Of a stretch of DNA of 44,678 nt, positions 36,964-44,678 are shown in pieces (the first letter of the stretch is position 1; the number at the start of each line of letters is the position of its first letter). Source of the stretch: a virus. The notes below the pieces were generated by a model. The model was not told the DNA's origin, made no database searches, and saw nothing but the letters and a program-made list of their open reading frames with translations. Position numbers and translations under genes: made by a program. The stretch is taken from IMG/VR virus record IMGVR_UViG_3300009034_000076, positions 1 to 44,678 of that record, one strand, 5' to 3'.

Positions 36964-39154
36964 GATTCCAAAACAGCTTCAAAATAAAAAAATCAGATTT
37001 ATTAAAATAGCAAGTGGAACTAAAAAACCTATTGAAGAGGATTGGACAGAGGGCGGCAATTATAGATATACGGAGTCTGAATTTAAGCAATACCTGAAAA
37101 CAGCAAAGAGCTATGGAATAGCTTGCGGTTTTGGTGATTTGGTAATCGTTGATATCGAAAATATAGAAGACAAAAGTGTATTTAATCTAGTAATAAAACA
37201 AAAATTTCCAGAGACTTTTATAACGCAGACTGGCGGCGGAGGATGGCATCTTTATTACTTTGTCTCCGGCATTAACAAGCAAATCAAATTAAATAAAGAG
37301 GGAAAGCATTACGGTGAAATTCAGGTCAAAGGCAACCAATGTATTGGACCTGGTAGCATCCATTCCGAAGGAACTAAATATATAATTTTCAATCCGGCTG
37401 AAATTAAGACAATAGACAAAGATTCACTGTTAACTATTCTGAAAGACTTCATAGAGGAGGAAAAAGAATTTACGCTCATAAATACTGGCAGAGGTCTTAA
37501 TTGGAATATATCTAAATTAGTGGATGTATGCAGAAAACGACATTGGCTAAAGACTAGTGATGATGTTATATATAGGGGTCCTCATCCGGCACATCCGAGT
37601 ACTTCTGGCACTAACTTTGAGATTGATGTTAAAAAAAATGTCTGGCATTGCTGGAGATGTGGCAAAGGTGGTGATGCAGTAACTTTGATTGCCATGTTGG
37701 AAAAATTGGTGAAGTTTGATGACTTTTGTCCTACCAAGGAACAAATTAGAAAAGAATTCAAGACAATCAAAAAGGTGGGTATTGAAAAATATGGTTATCC
37801 AGATAATGACTATAAATCAATATTGAAATCTACATTGGATTCAAAGGAATTGAAGCTATTCATATATCAAGGAAACAAGAAAAAACTCAATACTAAAGGG
37901 ATAGTGGATTATTTCAAAGAACAATATCCAACCATTGTCATGGAAAGCATAACTGGGAAAGGCTCTCATATTTATGTATATCAAGATGGTTATTATAAAT
38001 TGAATGGCCAAAATATTCTACAAACATTCATTAAAACGCTATTCAATGAATATAATGAATTATGGACATCTTATTATGAAAATGAAATAATAAAATATGT
38101 AAAAACCTTTAAAGCTATGTCCAGAAATGACTTCCAAATAAAAGATCATTTAATTAATTTCAATAATGGTATTTATAATTTAAAGACAAAAAAATTAAAG
38201 AATCATACTTTTAAAGAATATTTTCTATATAAGATTCCCTGGAATTATAAACCCGAAATGCCATTATCACCAAGTATATCTAAATACTTTAAATCCACTT
38301 TTAATAACAGACAGAAACATATTGATTTTGTACAAGAACTATTTGGTTACTGTCTTTACTCAAAATACAATTATCATGGTTTGTTTTATCTCTACGGGAC
38401 TGGTGGCAATGGCAAAACGGTATTTCTTTCTTTATTGGAGAATCTCTTAGGGCAAGACAATGTGACAAATAAGTCAATAAATTCTCTTGTAACCAAAAGA
38501 TTTACATCTGCACACCTCTATGGAAAACTTCTCAACTCTTGCGGCGAGCTATCGGGGTATATACTGAATAATACCGATATGCTGAAACGATTGACAGCAG
38601 GAGACAGAATTGAAGCCGAGTTCAAGGGCCTCGACGGTTTCGATTTTTCTAATATTGCCAAAATCATAACTGCATGCAACTCTATTCCGCAATCTTTGGA
38701 TGATTCCGATGGATGGTATGATAGACAATTCATAATACCATTTTTACAGAAATTCCGCTATTCCAAAGAAGAGGATAATGAATTAGCAGAAAAATTAGTC
38801 ACTAAAAAAAATATGGAAAGTTTGTTATATTGGTCGCTTCAAGGACTGCATAGATTACTCAAGAACAAAGGATTCACTTATCCAAAAAATAAAAAGGATA
38901 TATATTTAATGTATCAAGGCAATACGAAATATTTTATAAATAAATTTTATAAAAGAAGCGAAAACCTGAATGACTTTATCAGGGTAGATGATATAAGAAT
39001 TGCCTATAAAAAGTGGTGCGAAAAAAACGATGTTCCTCTTGATAGCAATGAAGCCTTAGCCAGAGCATTCAGATATTTCAAGCTTCCAAAGGCTGAACTC
39101 ATATCAGAAAACAACAAGAAGATACATGTGAGATACGGGATGAAAAAATGCTGA
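36956..39154 (+). CDS. Primase-polymerase / SF3 helicase (D5-like)
   Basis: 732 residues. Residues about 1-160 are a prim-pol domain (ACGFGDLVIVDIEN, TGGGGWHLYYF, GEIQVKGNQCIGPGS). Near 205-240 is a zinc region (GPHPAHPS, WHCWRCGKGGDAV). The end is an SF3 helicase: YLYGTGGNGKTVFL (Walker A), GELSGYILNN, RLTAGDRIEAE, IITACNSIP. One protein would prime and unwind. Low-GC like its neighbours. Confidence 0.92.
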   Translation: MIEIPKQLQNKKIRFIKIASGTKKPIEEDWTEGGNYRYTESEFKQYLKTAKSYGIACGFGDLVIVDIENIEDKSVFNLVIKQKFPETFITQTGGGGWHLYYFVSGINKQIKLNKEGKHYGEIQVKGNQCIGPGSIHSEGTKYIIFNPAEIKTIDKDSLLTILKDFIEEEKEFTLINTGRGLNWNISKLVDVCRKRHWLKTSDDVIYRGPHPAHPSTSGTNFEIDVKKNVWHCWRCGKGGDAVTLIAMLEKLVKFDDFCPTKEQIRKEFKTIKKVGIEKYGYPDNDYKSILKSTLDSKELKLFIYQGNKKKLNTKGIVDYFKEQYPTIVMESITGKGSHIYVYQDGYYKLNGQNILQTFIKTLFNEYNELWTSYYENEIIKYVKTFKAMSRNDFQIKDHLINFNNGIYNLKTKKLKNHTFKEYFLYKIPWNYKPEMPLSPSISKYFKSTFNNRQKHIDFVQELFGYCLYSKYNYHGLFYLYGTGGNGKTVFLSLLENLLGQDNVTNKSINSLVTKRFTSAHLYGKLLNSCGELSGYILNNTDMLKRLTAGDRIEAEFKGLDGFDFSNIAKIITACNSIPQSLDDSDGWYDRQFIIPFLQKFRYSKEEDNELAEKLVTKKNMESLLYWSLQGLHRLLKNKGFTYPKNKKDIYLMYQGNTKYFINKFYKRSENLNDFIRVDDIRIAYKKWCEKNDVPLDSNEALARAFRYFKLPKAELISENNKKIHVRYGMKKC

Positions 39155-39297
39155 TAGTTGGCCAAATTTCGAACAGAGAAGAGGCGGAAGAAATAACCTC
39201 CATTATTAAATTATTCCTTGTTGGGCAGCGAGCCAGAATTCTCGCCCAGCGAAGTAAAATTCTGCATGATGAATTAAAATCCGAAAAGGTGAAATAA
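39148..39297 (+). CDS. Small helical protein
   Basis: 49 residues: MLIVGQISNREEAEEITSII, then a basic helix (GQRARILAQRSKILHDEL). Start overlaps the helicase stop, stop overlaps the next start (TAATG). Unknown. Confidence 0.5.
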   Translation: MLIVGQISNREEAEEITSIIKLFLVGQRARILAQRSKILHDELKSEKVK

Positions 39298-39569
39298 TGT
39301 CTAGATATATAATTGTAATAGCTGAAAGTATGCTCCAATTTAAAAATTATGTAAATAGCGCTTTGAAAAATGAAATAACTATCGAATGTAAATTAAATCA
39401 AGTAAAAATTAAAGAAACTATATTTCTATGGATACGGGATTATCGTAGTTTATTTGGTTATCAATTTTCAGAAGACTCGAAATTAGTAAAAGTTGGTTCT
39501 TGGTATAATTTACCAGAAAAAGAACTTATAGCAATAGAGATGGCATTTAAAGTCAGGATGGTGAAATAA
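39297..39569 (+). CDS. Unknown protein
   Basis: 90 residues, strands and helices mixed (RYIIVIAESML, ITIECKLNQVKIKETIFLW, SKLVKVGSWYNLP). Coupled to both neighbours by overlap. No family recognised. Confidence 0.5.
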   Translation: MSRYIIVIAESMLQFKNYVNSALKNEITIECKLNQVKIKETIFLWIRDYRSLFGYQFSEDSKLVKVGSWYNLPEKELIAIEMAFKVRMVK

Positions 39570-39793
39570 TGGGAAAATGCGACAATTGCGGGAAGAAAAT
39601 CCTGTATAATAAATTCAAAAGATATCGTGGCACAGTTCTCTGCTATGAATGTTACGATACCAGGCTAGAGAGGAAGAGAGCCAAGAAAGAAGCAGCCAAA
39701 AAGAAACTAGAACAGGAAGACATAGCCAAAGTGGCTAAAGATTATGGTCTCTCGGATGAAAAGCTAGATGAAGCAAAAATTAAACTAGACTAG
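39569..39793 (+). CDS. Zinc-ribbon protein with basic coil
   Basis: 74 residues. CDNC and CYEC (about 4-7 and 25-28) form a ribbon; then a Lys/Arg/Ala helix (RKRAKKEAAKKKLEQE) and a short end helix. The next small gene repeats the ribbon with the same spacing. Confidence 0.6.
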   Translation: MGKCDNCGKKILYNKFKRYRGTVLCYECYDTRLERKRAKKEAAKKKLEQEDIAKVAKDYGLSDEKLDEAKIKLD

Positions 39794-39801
39794 GAATTGA
39801 A

Positions 39802-39936
39802 ATGCCGAAGATACCGGTATGTAACGAGTGCGGGAAAGAAATAGCACTTTTCAGCAAATATGCCAAACATGAAAATGGCACTATTCTATGTGAAAAATGC
39901 TTTAAAAAACTGAAAAAGAAAGGTGTAATAGGATGA
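39802..39936 (+). CDS. Zinc-ribbon minipeptide
   Basis: 44 residues, CNECGKEI and CEKC, ribbon spacing as in 39569 (GKKIL/GKEIA after the first pair). A basic tail ends it. Likely local duplication of the ribbon part. Overlaps the next gene (ATGA). Confidence 0.55.
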   Translation: MPKIPVCNECGKEIALFSKYAKHENGTILCEKCFKKLKKKGVIG

Positions 39937-40142
39937 GAGAAGTAAATTTTGGATACCTCGAAGTGTTGAACGAGACAGAACAGCTTATGATATTCACGGT
40001 CAGATTCAACAAGAGGCTTTGGGGAATGGACATAATCCTGAACACGGTATTACCTGTGGAAATCCAGGACATACAGTTGAGAAAGGTAATAGCTAAAGCG
40101 GAGAATATAAAACTGAAAGACATAAAGCATAGAAAAACATGA
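39933..40142 (+). CDS. Unknown beta protein
   Basis: 69 residues: strands (REVNFGYLEVLN, LMIFTVRFNKRL, MDIILNTVLPVEI) and a basic end. Coupled on both sides. Unknown. Confidence 0.5.
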   Translation: MREVNFGYLEVLNETEQLMIFTVRFNKRLWGMDIILNTVLPVEIQDIQLRKVIAKAENIKLKDIKHRKT

Positions 40143-40288
40143 TTCATAGGTGTTCCGAATGCAAGAGAAAGATGATATGGGTCGAGGACACTCTCTTCTG
40201 CCCGAAATGCGATGCCATGACAATATGGGAATTGGCACAAGAAAGACAACTGAAGAAGAACCCTCATGCCTGGAATGGATTTAAATGA
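40139..40288 (+). CDS. Zinc-ribbon minipeptide
   Basis: 49 residues with CSEC (5-8) and CPKC (23-26), then an acidic/basic helix with WELAQERQLKK. Overlaps both neighbours. Another single-ribbon protein. Confidence 0.55.
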   Translation: MIHRCSECKRKMIWVEDTLFCPKCDAMTIWELAQERQLKKNPHAWNGFK

Positions 40289-41229
40289 ACATATTGAATT
40301 CCATAGGAAATACACCATTAGTCGAGATAGAGAACATTTGGAAATCCGACAAGGTGAGAATCTTCGCGAAAGTCGAGGGAATGAATCCGGGGGGCTCAAT
40401 CAAAGACAGGATTGCCTTGTTCATGATTCAAAAGGCGATTCGGCAAAAGGAGCTGCAGCCGAAAATGAATGTTATTGAAGCAACATCCGGTAATACTGCA
40501 ATAGGTTTGGCAATGGTTTGTTCAGTTCTTGGATATCCATGTAATTTAGTTATGCCTAAGAATATCTCCAAAGAGCGAATTCAAATATGTAAAGCATATG
40601 GTGCAGGTATTCTATTAGTCAATGGAAACATGGATAATGCTATTGCTTATGTAGAAAGAATTATGAGAAATAAAGAATATTCTTATAATTTTTATAACCC
40701 AAATCAATTCTATAATTCTAATAATTGGAAAGCGCATTATAATAGTACTGGACCAGAAATAACACTACAACTTGGAAAGATATTTCATTGGGCAGAATAT
40801 AATTACAACATGAATCCAACACACTTTATTTCTGCTATCGGTACAACTGGTACGATAATGGGATGCTCAATGTGGTTTAAAGATAATTACTTTAGTCAAC
40901 AACATTTTCTGAATGATATATATCGCACTAAGATAATTGCCGTATCTCCATCAAAAGACAGTAAGATACAAGGTCTGAAAAATTTACAATTCTCGAGAAT
41001 ACCGAAAATATACAATTCTAGACTCATAGACAAGACCATAACAGTCAAAGACGAAGACGCATTCAAGATGACAAAGCAATTGGCGAAGAAAGAAGGATTG
41101 TTCTGCGGTGTATCAAGCGGAGCGGCGATGGATATTGCAATCAAGGTAGCAAAACAGCTCGATTCAGGTATCATTGCGGTAATATTGCCCGATAATGGCT
41201 ACCGTTATCTGTCAGAAAAGGTATTCTGA
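40285..41229 (+). CDS. cysK: Cysteine synthase (PLP-dependent)
   Basis: 314 residues. SIGNTPLVEIENI, GGSIKDRIAL (PLP-binding Lys), ATSGNTAIGLAM (substrate Ser/Thr loop), AIGTTGTIMG (phosphate loop), FCGVSSGAAMDIA and LPDNGYRYLS are all present, so it looks active. It makes cysteine from an activated serine and sulphide. As a viral gene it is probably auxiliary metabolism; cysteine could serve the Cys-rich virion. Within the family I cannot choose between O-acetylserine and O-phosphoserine types. Confidence 0.92.
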   Translation: MNILNSIGNTPLVEIENIWKSDKVRIFAKVEGMNPGGSIKDRIALFMIQKAIRQKELQPKMNVIEATSGNTAIGLAMVCSVLGYPCNLVMPKNISKERIQICKAYGAGILLVNGNMDNAIAYVERIMRNKEYSYNFYNPNQFYNSNNWKAHYNSTGPEITLQLGKIFHWAEYNYNMNPTHFISAIGTTGTIMGCSMWFKDNYFSQQHFLNDIYRTKIIAVSPSKDSKIQGLKNLQFSRIPKIYNSRLIDKTITVKDEDAFKMTKQLAKKEGLFCGVSSGAAMDIAIKVAKQLDSGIIAVILPDNGYRYLSEKVF

Positions 41230-41231
41230 CG

Positions 41232-41720
41232 GTGGTTAAATTGAAAATATTCATGACATCTGACCATCATTTCTATCATAAAAAAATAATAGAATATTGC
41301 AATAGACCGTTTGACAGCGTTTATTTTATGAATTCGGTAATGAAACTTAGATGGAATGCGGTGGTATCGAAAAACGATTTGGTGATTCACTTGGGCGATT
41401 TCGCACTTGCAAACAAAAGACAATTACATGAAATAAAGAATCAATTGAATGGGACAGTCATAATCATAAAGGGAAGTCATGATGCGTCGAAAAAACAACT
41501 GGCAGAGACTGGTTTCATTGTCGGGTCGAATCCGATGTACATTGGAAAATATATTCTTTCGCATGTCCCACTTGCAGACAGCCAAATACCGAAGGGAATG
41601 ATAAACATTCATGGACATATTCATGAGAAGAAGACAAATGGTAATAGAATAAATATTTGTGTGGAACAGACAAACTATTACCCTATCAAACTTGAGGATA
41701 TCGAAAAAGGAATGATTTAG
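41232..41720 (+). CDS. Metallophosphoesterase
   Basis: 162 residues from GTG 41232 (TTG 41241 also possible). TSDHHFYH, LGDFAL, IKGSHD and NIHGHIHEK are the calcineurin-type metal motifs, with GSHD in place of the usual GNHD. Small stand-alone phosphoesterase; could act on nucleotides, cyclic signals or phospho-groups. Follows cysK directly. Confidence 0.82.
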   Translation: MVKLKIFMTSDHHFYHKKIIEYCNRPFDSVYFMNSVMKLRWNAVVSKNDLVIHLGDFALANKRQLHEIKNQLNGTVIIIKGSHDASKKQLAETGFIVGSNPMYIGKYILSHVPLADSQIPKGMINIHGHIHEKKTNGNRINICVEQTNYYPIKLEDIEKGMI

Positions 41721-41897
41721 ATGACTGAAGAACTGCATCCATATACATGTGCAAGATGCGGCCGTGAAATAGGAATACACGAATTCGTGCAGCTCAACAG
41801 GCTGTTTTTGCTCTTGGGCAAAAGGCATATCCTGCATTTCTGCCGCACTTGTTTTATGATATTGAAAGAAGAGGTAAAAAATGAGCGAAATAACTAA
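41721..41897 (+). CDS. Zinc-ribbon miniprotein
   Basis: 58 residues. CARC near 10 and CRTC near 46 with His residues between (LGKRHILHFC). Overlaps the next start by 17 bases. GATTTAG upstream, no strong ribosome site, so coupled to the phosphoesterase. Confidence 0.5.
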   Translation: MTEELHPYTCARCGREIGIHEFVQLNRLFLLLGKRHILHFCRTCFMILKEEVKNERNN

Positions 41898-42162
41898 AAA
41901 AGATTTGAGATTCGGAAAACACGTAATGGGTTATGGCGGTGCTCCAAGACGTTGTGATAAGTGCGGCGAATACTATATTCCGCAAGGATGGGAAAAACAG
42001 ATTACATCCATACCTGAAACATTTCCGAGAATTGACTTTCTAAGCAAACGTTGTTGTGAGAGAAGCTTTGAAGTATGCGATGATTGTCTTTATGAAATTA
42101 TGGATTTCATTGAAAAAAATGAACATGTTAAAAAGAGGATGAAAAATGAAGACTCTAAATGA
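41881..42162 (+). CDS. Cys-rich zinc protein
   Basis: 93 residues. CDKC at 25-28, CC near 58, and CDDC near 66-69, enough for one ribbon plus extra ligands. Helical, acidic/basic end (FIEKNEHVKKRM). GAAGAGG upstream. Unknown. Confidence 0.55.
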   Translation: MSEITKKDLRFGKHVMGYGGAPRRCDKCGEYYIPQGWEKQITSIPETFPRIDFLSKRCCERSFEVCDDCLYEIMDFIEKNEHVKKRMKNEDSK

Positions 42163-42277
42163 TTTGAATTTGAAGCTAAAGAATAATAAAGGAATGACAA
42201 AAGAAGAATGTGTTAGATTAAATTTACATTTAATAATTATTAGAGATGGAATTTGTGCATATTGTGGAAAAGAATAA
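42146..42277 (+). CDS. Short protein resembling the start of the next gene
   Basis: 43 residues. MKTLNDLNLKLKN resembles MRTLKDLKLSRRT of the gene at 42304, and the end has CAYC. It looks like a duplicated, truncated version of its neighbour, or a separate minigene from it. Confidence 0.45.
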   Translation: MKTLNDLNLKLKNNKGMTKEECVRLNLHLIIIRDGICAYCGKE

Positions 42278-42303
42278 ATTATATAACTAAATAGGAGAAT
42301 AAA

Positions 42304-43017
42304 ATGAGAACCCTTAAGGATTTAAAACTGAGCAGAAGGACCAAGACAAAGGTCGCCAACTGGTTGAATGAGTGGGTAAAACACTACATGGAAAAATCTG
42401 ATTTCGCGAAAGTGACGGTCGAACGTGCGGATTTCGAGGACCTCGACCTGTTCTATTTCACGGAATGCGTCGACATACTGAGCAAGAAACCCGAATCACT
42501 CGGGCAGGAATCCGACAGAAAAATCAGAAACAGGAAAAGTTTTGTCCAGTTCCAACTGTTCCTGCGTCATCTGATGGGCGAAAAGCTGGGACGGAAGAGA
42601 CCGTGCTCCCACTGCGGGAATGACGACCGATTCATAAACTCGTTCGACAATACTGGACACTATCTGTTTTGCCCGAAATGCAAGATGACTACGATAGTCA
42701 CGTATCCGGCCGGCTATGAAACCTTCATACCAAATATGATAAAGGACATCAAGAGACATGGCTTCGTCCCATATCATCAATTAAGCATGGATGAATTCAA
42801 AAAACAAATGAAAGAAGTTGGGAAAGAACCTAAAAAAGTATTGTGGAATATTGACTGGAAAGAAGACGAGGAATACAGAATCATATCTGAACATCCATTG
42901 ACTGTTATCGTGAATCCGAAATACAGTAATATGTCACTACCGGAATGCAATTACGGCAGTGGTAGAAAAATCAGAACTCGCATTACCGAAAAAACCTCCT
43001 CTAAAGACAGTGTCTAA
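42304..43017 (+). CDS. Zinc-ribbon protein, unknown
   Basis: 237 residues. Helical first half, then CSHCGND and CPKCKM (about 101-126) form a ribbon with an aromatic spacer. The last third is strand-like. A TATA-like TTATATAAC lies 20-28 bases upstream along with GGAG. It may be the main protein of a small operon. No family recognised. Confidence 0.6.
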   Translation: MRTLKDLKLSRRTKTKVANWLNEWVKHYMEKSDFAKVTVERADFEDLDLFYFTECVDILSKKPESLGQESDRKIRNRKSFVQFQLFLRHLMGEKLGRKRPCSHCGNDDRFINSFDNTGHYLFCPKCKMTTIVTYPAGYETFIPNMIKDIKRHGFVPYHQLSMDEFKKQMKEVGKEPKKVLWNIDWKEDEEYRIISEHPLTVIVNPKYSNMSLPECNYGSGRKIRTRITEKTSSKDSV

Positions 43018-43049
43018 ATTCTTTTCGAAAAAGAAAAGGAGTAGCTAAT

Positions 43050-43310
43050 ATGCCATATATTCCAAATAAGAATGATAGAGCAGAATTGAATGAAATAATA
43101 GATGATGCCAAATACAGTTTGGCACCTGACGGAAGACTGAACTATTTTCTCTTTAAACTTATGCTGGCAAGACGCGGCATCGAAGGAGAGAGTTATCAGT
43201 TCTACAAGAACTACAGGGCCGAATTGCAGGAATGCGCCGCGGAGATAAAGAGACGGCACATGGACCCATATGAGGACAGAAAGAAAGAGGAAAACGGTGA
43301 CGTGGAATGA
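43050..43310 (+). CDS. DUF6899-like phage protein
   Basis: 86 residues. MPYIPNKNDRAELNEIIDDA, then GRLNYFLFKLML, SYQFYKNYRAELQECAAEIKRR and PYEDRKKEENGDV match the phage family I know as DUF6899 (ending N-G-D-V). Function unknown. The family is common in diverse tailed phages. Confidence 0.65.
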   Translation: MPYIPNKNDRAELNEIIDDAKYSLAPDGRLNYFLFKLMLARRGIEGESYQFYKNYRAELQECAAEIKRRHMDPYEDRKKEENGDVE

Positions 43311-43558
43311 AGATAATCAAAAAGGAATGGATAGAAAAGGTTCCGCATTCCGAGGAAAAGCCGGATAAGATATGCTGCAAGAAGATGAAGGAAGTACTGG
43401 AAAACAAAAGGCTAGGTATATATCCATACGATATAATTTATTCTAAATTCATAATCAAGAATGGTAGAATAGGAATAATAACTTATGATACTTATGATGA
43501 TGATACCATATATGCTTATTTTTCATATTGTCCATTCTGCGGAGAAGAGATAGAATGA
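43307..43558 (+). CDS. Zinc-binding unknown protein
   Basis: 83 residues: CC near 23-24 and CPFCGEE at the end. The middle is strand-like (KFIIKNGRIGIITYDTY). The end CPFCGEEIE is typical of rubredoxin-like or ribbon tails. Coupled to both neighbours. Confidence 0.55.
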   Translation: MKIIKKEWIEKVPHSEEKPDKICCKKMKEVLENKRLGIYPYDIIYSKFIIKNGRIGIITYDTYDDDTIYAYFSYCPFCGEEIE

Positions 43559-43839
43559 AACATTTAACATTTGACATATTTCTCGGATTTAAAAGAGTAA
43601 GTAAAATGATAGTAGAAGAAATACTGGAAGACCATGCACCGAAAGACGGAACACAAAATAATGATTATAGAAATTTTGACTTAATTCCAATGTACGAGGA
43701 AAATGAAGGATGGTATTATGGTGATATACGCGGAATATCTGAATGTGGACATGGGCCATTCTGCATGTCTTGGAGAACATATTGCCAGAAATATGAAAAA
43801 TATCTCGAAAATCTGGTAATGCAAAGTATGTGTCGATAA
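43555..43839 (+). CDS. Unknown protein
   Basis: 94 residues from ATG 43555 (overlapping the previous stop). Acidic and aromatic (WYYGDIRGISECGHGPFCMSWRTYCQ) with Cys and His that could bind metal. Unknown. Confidence 0.5.
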   Translation: MKHLTFDIFLGFKRVSKMIVEEILEDHAPKDGTQNNDYRNFDLIPMYEENEGWYYGDIRGISECGHGPFCMSWRTYCQKYEKYLENLVMQSMCR

Positions 43840-43865
43840 TAATAGAGGATAACCTAAAGTGGTGG

Positions 43866-44006
43866 ATGCGCGTGGCGAAGTCGGACACTGAAACATGCCT
43901 TACTTGCAGGTATAGGGTCGGCGGCTACTGTCACAGGTATCCGGTAGTCAAGTACATCGGAAAGTACCTCGACTATCACTGGTGTGGGGAATGGGTCAAG
44001 AAATAA
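43866..44006 (+). CDS. Zinc miniprotein of the phage CxxC...CxRYP type
   Basis: 46 residues. CLTC, then GYCHRYPVV, and WCGEW give the four-Cys pattern seen in small phage proteins of the CxxC/CxRYP/CGE type (from memory). It looks intact. Unknown function. Confidence 0.55.
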   Translation: MRVAKSDTETCLTCRYRVGGYCHRYPVVKYIGKYLDYHWCGEWVKK

Positions 44007-44155
44007 TGCAAGAAAAGGGCCTTACGGTTAAAAACTAATGAAATAAGGGTCATCATATATGCCCCAATGAGTTTTGTCCTTTATGGCCTGTTTCTGGCGA
44101 TATATGGCTGAATTAGGAGACATATAGAAACATTATCCGAGATTGGAGAATTTAG

Positions 44156-44674
44156 ATGAAAAAATATACCACATATATAACAGAAATAGATTTAGGAGTT
44201 GCTGACCAAGATTATATAAGACACAGATTGATAAGACGCTTTTTTTCTGTATTAAGGAAACTTGGTACCGCGATGTACATGGAATACAACCGTTCAAGCA
44301 ACAAATACGAAATTCGGTTTTTTGATGAAAAACTGGAGGATGAAGTACAGTTATTGGCTAAGAGCATAGTCAAAAACACCGAACGGCTGGAGACCCTCGC
44401 GTCAGACCTACTCATCCTCGGTGTAAATATAGAGATTATTATTCAATTCCCAAGAGATTTATATTCTGCTATAAGTATAAAGAGACAACAAAGATTGGAG
44501 CAAAATAGGAATCCTAATTTATTAGTTCTTTGGACAGGATATAAAATGTTCTTTGATGATATTATCAATAGTTATGGTGCATATGGTAGAATAATTAACA
44601 AAGATATTCCTTTAAAGTTTATGGGATTGAATGTCTGGTGGACTGATATTCCAGATACGATTGAGGTATTTTAG
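44156..44674 (+). CDS. Unknown 172-residue protein across the map junction
   Basis: Complete here; the last 115 bases are repeated at 1-115. A helical N-terminal half (RHRLIRRFFSVLRKLGT), a strand-rich centre (NKYEIRFFDEKLEDEVQLL, GVNIEIIIQFP), and an aromatic end (LNVWWTDIPDTIEVF). GGAG lies about 8 bases upstream of the start. No family recognised. Confidence 0.6.
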   Translation: MKKYTTYITEIDLGVADQDYIRHRLIRRFFSVLRKLGTAMYMEYNRSSNKYEIRFFDEKLEDEVQLLAKSIVKNTERLETLASDLLILGVNIEIIIQFPRDLYSAISIKRQQRLEQNRNPNLLVLWTGYKMFFDDIINSYGAYGRIINKDIPLKFMGLNVWWTDIPDTIEVF

Positions 44675-44678
44675 GATG
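44560..44678. repeat. Terminal direct repeat, right copy
   Basis: Identical to 1-119. The bases 5' of it (44550-44559) continue the gene 44156-44674, whereas the left end has no upstream sequence, so the right copy is the natural context. Confidence 0.95.

Overview
This window appears to be one complete tailed-virus genome. Bases 1-119 are repeated exactly at 44560-44678, so the contig closes into a circular map of about 44,559 bp, or is terminally redundant. The late region encodes an HK97-type head and a long tail: large terminase, portal, candidate maturation protease, capsid protein with an N-terminal coil, head-tail adaptor, tail tube, frameshifted tail chaperone, 958-residue tape measure and a LamG-type fibre. 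The host is probably an archaeon. TATA boxes (TTTATAAA, TTTAAATA, TATATAAAG) lie about 25-34 bases before starts or structured transcripts, several behind purine-rich BRE-like tracts. T-rich tracts follow structured RNAs, strong GGAGG sites are common, and there is one tRNA-like gene with a possible intron at 37/38. The host assignment is inference from these signals only. I recognise no integrase and no endolysin.

Layout. About 0.53-1.56 kb and 1.95-2.26 kb hold almost no coding sequence but many hairpins arranged as short TATA-led units. From 1.5 to 4.0 kb there are repeated cassettes, most opening with a hairpin module of conserved position and covarying arms. Two of them carry small HExxH proteins, with a third paralogue at 6.0 kb. 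From 4.0 to 16.0 kb (+ strand) is a dense early operon: many tiny proteins, Vsr-like endonuclease, ThyX, MazG-like protein, OB-fold-like protein, tRNA-like RNAs, family A DNA polymerase, adenine methyltransferase, SemiSWEET-like membrane protein, deoxyribosyltransferase-like protein, and a LicD / cytidylyltransferase / cupin module.

From 35.4 down to 16.0 kb (- strand) is the late operon: terminase, portal, head, a RecB/Cas4-like nuclease with its own promoter, neck, tail, fibre and a cluster of small membrane proteins. From 35.6 kb to the end (+ strand, reading through the circle junction) is a second early or middle operon. It holds a terminase-small-subunit-like protein, DnaQ/YprB-like exonuclease, primase-polymerase/SF3 helicase, cysteine synthase, metallophosphoesterase and many one-zinc-ribbon miniproteins.

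The replication set (primase-helicase, PolA with proofreading domain, OB-fold candidate, exonuclease) looks largely self-sufficient. ThyX and the MazG-like protein would shape the nucleotide pool. CysK, LicD, the cytidylyltransferase and the cupin look like auxiliary metabolism or surface-modification genes. The least explained parts are the RNA-rich 0.5-2.3 kb region, the hairpin/HExxH cassettes, the acceptor/T-arm minihelix near 10.63 kb, and the zinc-ribbon swarm.
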